The position numbers and the translations under genes are program-made. Below the pieces are notes generated by a model. It worked only from the letters and a program-made list of their open reading frames with translations, was not told the origin of the DNA and searched no databases. This document shows, piece by piece, positions 5,069 to 7,335 of a stretch of DNA of 7,335 bases (positions are counted from its first letter, which is position 1; every line of letters begins with the position of its first letter). The stretch is from Candidatus Rifleibacteriota bacterium (GTDB lineage: Bacteria > Riflebacteria > Ozemobacteria > Ozemobacterales > Ozemobacteraceae), in contig JAFXRA010000332.1 in assembly GCA_017526725.1 (NCBI GenBank), positions 1 through 7,335 on the forward strand, written 5' to 3'.

Positions 5069-6346
5069 ATGAATAAATACTTGGAAGCAGAAAAATGGAT
5101 ATTAGATAGAGGCACCCACAAAGGGCCTTACAGTTTAGATAAAATAGAATACTTACTAGACGAACTTGATGCACCCCAAAGAGAATATGCTTGCATTCTA
5201 ATCGGTGGAACAAACGGCAAAGGTTCTGTTACAGCAATTACAGAGTCTATTCTTCTGCATTGCCAGGATTACCAGATAGGCAGCTACACTTCTCCGCATT
5301 TACTAAGCCTCAAGGAACGTATAAAAATACAAGGCAAAGAAGTTTCTGAAAAGCTCATTATTAACGGCGTTAAAGAGTTAAAAGAAATAACCAAGGTCAT
5401 GGATAAAGAATCATCCTTAGGCTCTCCGGCTTTTTTTGAAATTATGACTGCTCTTGGTTTCTGGGCTTTTAGGGAATCAGACATCGATATCGCTTTAGTT
5501 GAAGTTGGTTTAGGCGGCAGATTTGATTCTACTAATGCCTGTGAACCAGAAATATCTGTAATAACCAATATTGGAACAGATCATCAGCAATATTTAGGCG
5601 ATACAAAAGAAAAAATTGCTCACGAAAAACTTGGAATAATACGTAAAAACCGCCCTCTCCTAACTACAGAAAAAGATCCTGCAATACTTGAGATTTTCAA
5701 GAAAGAATGTGAAGAAAAGAAAGCAAAATTACAGGTTATTGAACCTAATTATGGATTCGAACTAGTAGAAAGCAGTAAAGAAGGGCATAAAATTAAGTTC
5801 TCATTTGCTGAAGAAGAAGTTTTCTTCCCCATGCCCGGTGCACACCAGTTAGAAAATCTTAGTCTTGTAATGGCTATTATAGAACAGATGCGTAAAAATG
5901 GCTTTGAAATACCTGATGAAGCAATAACAGAAGGAATTAAAGCAGCCCATTGGCCTGGACGACTTCAATGGATAAAAGGTGAGCCAGATATTCTATTAGA
6001 TGGTGCACACAACAATGAAGGCCTTGAAACCCTTGAAAACTACTTAAAAACATTTCAAAGTAATGAACCAGTAAATATTATATTTGGTGCCTTAAAAGAC
6101 AAACCTTTTGCAGAAAGGGCTAAGCGCTTAGAACCTTTTGGTCACAACCTTTGTTTTGTTCCTCCAACCTGTCCTAGATGTCCAGCAAAAGAGGATTTCG
6201 AAAAATCTAGTATTTCTGAAAAATGGCAATGGTTCGATGATTTTAAATCTGCATTAGAAAGCTGTAAAACAGATAAAAGCCGCTCAATTCTAGTCTGCGG
6301 GTCACTTTATCTTATTTCAGATGCATTAGCTGAACTAGAAAAATAA
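5069..6346 (+). CDS. folC: FolC, folylpolyglutamate synthase / dihydrofolate synthase
   Basis: FolC is a cytoplasmic Mur-ligase-fold enzyme. It adds L-glutamate to dihydropteroate and/or to folates using ATP. The 425 residues equal the usual family length. The P-loop GGTNGKGS is at 46-53. The folate-site block YTSPHLLSLKERI is at 73-85. The Mg-binding region VEVGLGGRFDSTN is at 144-156 (Glu146). TNIGTDHQQYLGDTKEKIAHEKLGII (166-191) includes His172 and Lys187, the latter at the carbamylated-lysine position. The C-terminal glutamate-ligase domain has HWPGRLQ (294-300), ILLDGAHN (308-315) and VCGSLYLI (409-416). The start at 5069 is chosen because of GGAGG six bases upstream and because MNKYLEAEKWILDR fits the family N-terminus. 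Whether it has both activities or only one cannot be told without knowing if a separate folP/folC copy exists. It is followed 12 bp later by a namZ-like gene, so the two are probably co-transcribed. Confidence 0.95.
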   Translation: MNKYLEAEKWILDRGTHKGPYSLDKIEYLLDELDAPQREYACILIGGTNGKGSVTAITESILLHCQDYQIGSYTSPHLLSLKERIKIQGKEVSEKLIINGVKELKEITKVMDKESSLGSPAFFEIMTALGFWAFRESDIDIALVEVGLGGRFDSTNACEPEISVITNIGTDHQQYLGDTKEKIAHEKLGIIRKNRPLLTTEKDPAILEIFKKECEEKKAKLQVIEPNYGFELVESSKEGHKIKFSFAEEEVFFPMPGAHQLENLSLVMAIIEQMRKNGFEIPDEAITEGIKAAHWPGRLQWIKGEPDILLDGAHNNEGLETLENYLKTFQSNEPVNIIFGALKDKPFAERAKRLEPFGHNLCFVPPTCPRCPAKEDFEKSSISEKWQWFDDFKSALESCKTDKSRSILVCGSLYLISDALAELEK

Positions 6347-6348
6347 AT

Positions 6349-6352
6349 GAGG
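6349..6352 (+). promoter_or_regulatory. Ribosome binding site of the NamZ-like gene
   Basis: GAGG lies six bases before the ATG at 6359 and just after the folC stop. An in-frame TAA at 6353-6355 rules out any start further upstream, so this site defines the N-terminus. Confidence 0.75.
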
Positions 6353-6358
6353 TAAATT

Positions 6359-7335
6359 ATGTTCCAGCCAGGCCTAGAAAGCTTTTTTTCAGATAAAACC
6401 TTTAACAACAAAAAGACAAATGTTGCTGTAGTTTCTAATTTTACAGGCAGAGATAAAAATGGCGTGCACCTAGTAAATAGAATCGCCAACGATTCTCGTT
6501 TTAAAATAAAAAGAGTTTTCAGTCCAGAACATGGTTTTGGTTCAAATGAACCAGATGGAGAACATGTTGCTAATTCAAGAATAAGTGAATTAAACCTTGA
6601 AATAATAAGTCTCTATGGAACCAACAAAAAGCCAAATGCAGAAATGCTTAAAGACTTAGATTTATTAATATTCGATATTCAAGACGTGGGTGTGCGGTTT
6701 TATACCTATATTTCAACTCTTAGGAATATTCTTGAAGCAGCAAATGAAGTTCAGCTTCCTGTAACTGTCTTAGACAGACCAAATTTTATCGGCAGATTAA
6801 TAGAAGGTCCTGATTTAGAAGAAGGTTTCGAGTCATTTGTGGGGCACCTGCCTATTCCTTTACGCTATGGTTTAACCCCTGGAGAACTGGCGGTCTGGAT
6901 AAAAAAGCATTATAAATTAACAAACGAAATAACTGTTTATAAATGCACAGATTACACATCATCAATGTTGTTTAAAGAACTTGATTTCCCGTGGTTTAAA
7001 CCTTCACCAAGCATGCCCGACATAAAAACAGCTATGCTTTACCCGGGAACCTGCTTTTTTGAAGGTACCGAATTATCAGAAGGTCGTGGAACAAACGCGC
7101 CATTTAGAAACATCGGTGCCCCATGGATTAATGCAGATCTTTGGTTGGAAGCATTAAAGCCATTATTACCTCAATATGTTGAAGCCTCAACAATTGTTTT
7201 CAACCCCACATTCAGTAAGTGCGAAAAGCATGACTGCAATGGAATCCACCTAGAAATGACGACAGACAAACCTCAACCTGTTGTAGAAGTTGGAATTGCC
7301 CTACTCTATTCTTTAATGCACACTCACCCTGATAA
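6359..7335 (+). CDS. namZ: NamZ/DUF1343 family protein, probable exo-beta-N-acetylmuramidase (partial, C-terminus beyond right edge)
   Basis: DUF1343 proteins (glycoside hydrolase family 171) include B. subtilis NamZ, which removes MurNAc from the non-reducing end of peptidoglycan fragments. The 325 visible residues carry the family blocks in order. These are NVAVVSNFTGRD (21-32), VFSPEHGFGS (53-62, with Glu57-His58 likely at the active site) and ISLYG (83-87). They continue with LIFDIQDVGVRFYTYISTL (103-121), VLDRPNFIGRLIEGP (137-151) and PLRYGLTPGELA (167-178). The last are KPSPSMPDIKTAMLYPGTC (214-232) and EGTELSEGRGTNAPF (235-249), then IGAPW (252-256). About 60-90 residues should follow outside the window. 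The protein begins directly with the catalytic domain. An in-frame TAA six bases upstream and no later start before residue 94 exclude a signal peptide, so it should act in the cytoplasm unless exported in another way. It lies 12 bp after folC. Family is firm; the exact substrate is inferred. Confidence 0.92.
   Translation, partial: MFQPGLESFFSDKTFNNKKTNVAVVSNFTGRDKNGVHLVNRIANDSRFKIKRVFSPEHGFGSNEPDGEHVANSRISELNLEIISLYGTNKKPNAEMLKDLDLLIFDIQDVGVRFYTYISTLRNILEAANEVQLPVTVLDRPNFIGRLIEGPDLEEGFESFVGHLPIPLRYGLTPGELAVWIKKHYKLTNEITVYKCTDYTSSMLFKELDFPWFKPSPSMPDIKTAMLYPGTCFFEGTELSEGRGTNAPFRNIGAPWINADLWLEALKPLLPQYVEASTIVFNPTFSKCEKHDCNGIHLEMTTDKPQPVVEVGIALLYSLMHTHPD

Noticed and set aside
4936..5213. Minus-strand frames across the HD-folC gap with membrane-like translations
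   Set aside because: They are antisense to the folC start and AT-rich spacer, overlap the promoters of both genes, and lack ribosome binding sites.
5284..5568. Minus-strand 94-codon frame
   Set aside because: It is fully inside folC, opposite the conserved Mg-binding block, and so is a shadow of folC coding constraints.

Overview
The window is AT-rich bacterial chromosome, packed with short gaps, and looks like a housekeeping region rather than an island. It holds seven protein genes, two of them cut by the window edges. No RNA gene, insertion sequence, CRISPR array or phage gene was seen. No stretch longer than about 170 bases lacks a gene. The lineage is uncertain. Low GC, Shine-Dalgarno sites on most genes, and a degenerate type IV pilin-like protein ending in a 'P-x-C ... 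GGG-x-IYC-x-YHG' pattern suggest a diderm of the Riflebacteria/Elusimicrobia/Lentisphaerae kind. That placement is from memory of family style and is tentative.

Left part (1-1835, minus strand): the N-terminal two thirds of an EttA-type ABC-F ATPase, which gates the first translation steps according to ATP/ADP. Upstream of it lies a stand-alone class I SAM-dependent methyltransferase of unknown substrate. Each has its own Shine-Dalgarno site and a possible promoter.

Middle (1836-4979): a 169-bp divergent intergenic region with opposing promoter candidates leads rightward into a 170-residue pilin-like membrane protein. The end of that gene overlaps, tail to tail, the end of a minus-strand gene for the ribosome quality control protein RqcH (NFACT family). 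RqcH is preceded by an HD-domain phosphohydrolase gene only 13 bp upstream, so the two probably form one transcript. The HD gene appears to be leaderless: its extended -10 box lies 8 bp from the start codon.

Right part (4980-7335, plus strand): a short divergent region, then folC (folylpolyglutamate/dihydrofolate synthase) and, 12 bp later, a DUF1343/NamZ-type protein (exo-beta-N-acetylmuramidase family) that runs off the right edge and has no signal peptide.

Two genes concern the ribosome (EttA at initiation/early elongation, RqcH on stalled 50S subunits), but they sit in separate transcription units. The others cover folate metabolism, probable muropeptide recycling and unknown functions. 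No clearly new multi-gene system is visible. The items most worth a second look are the two-membrane-segment pilin-like protein, the HD-rqcH pair with its leaderless promoter bracketed by an inverted repeat, and the apparently cytoplasmic NamZ.
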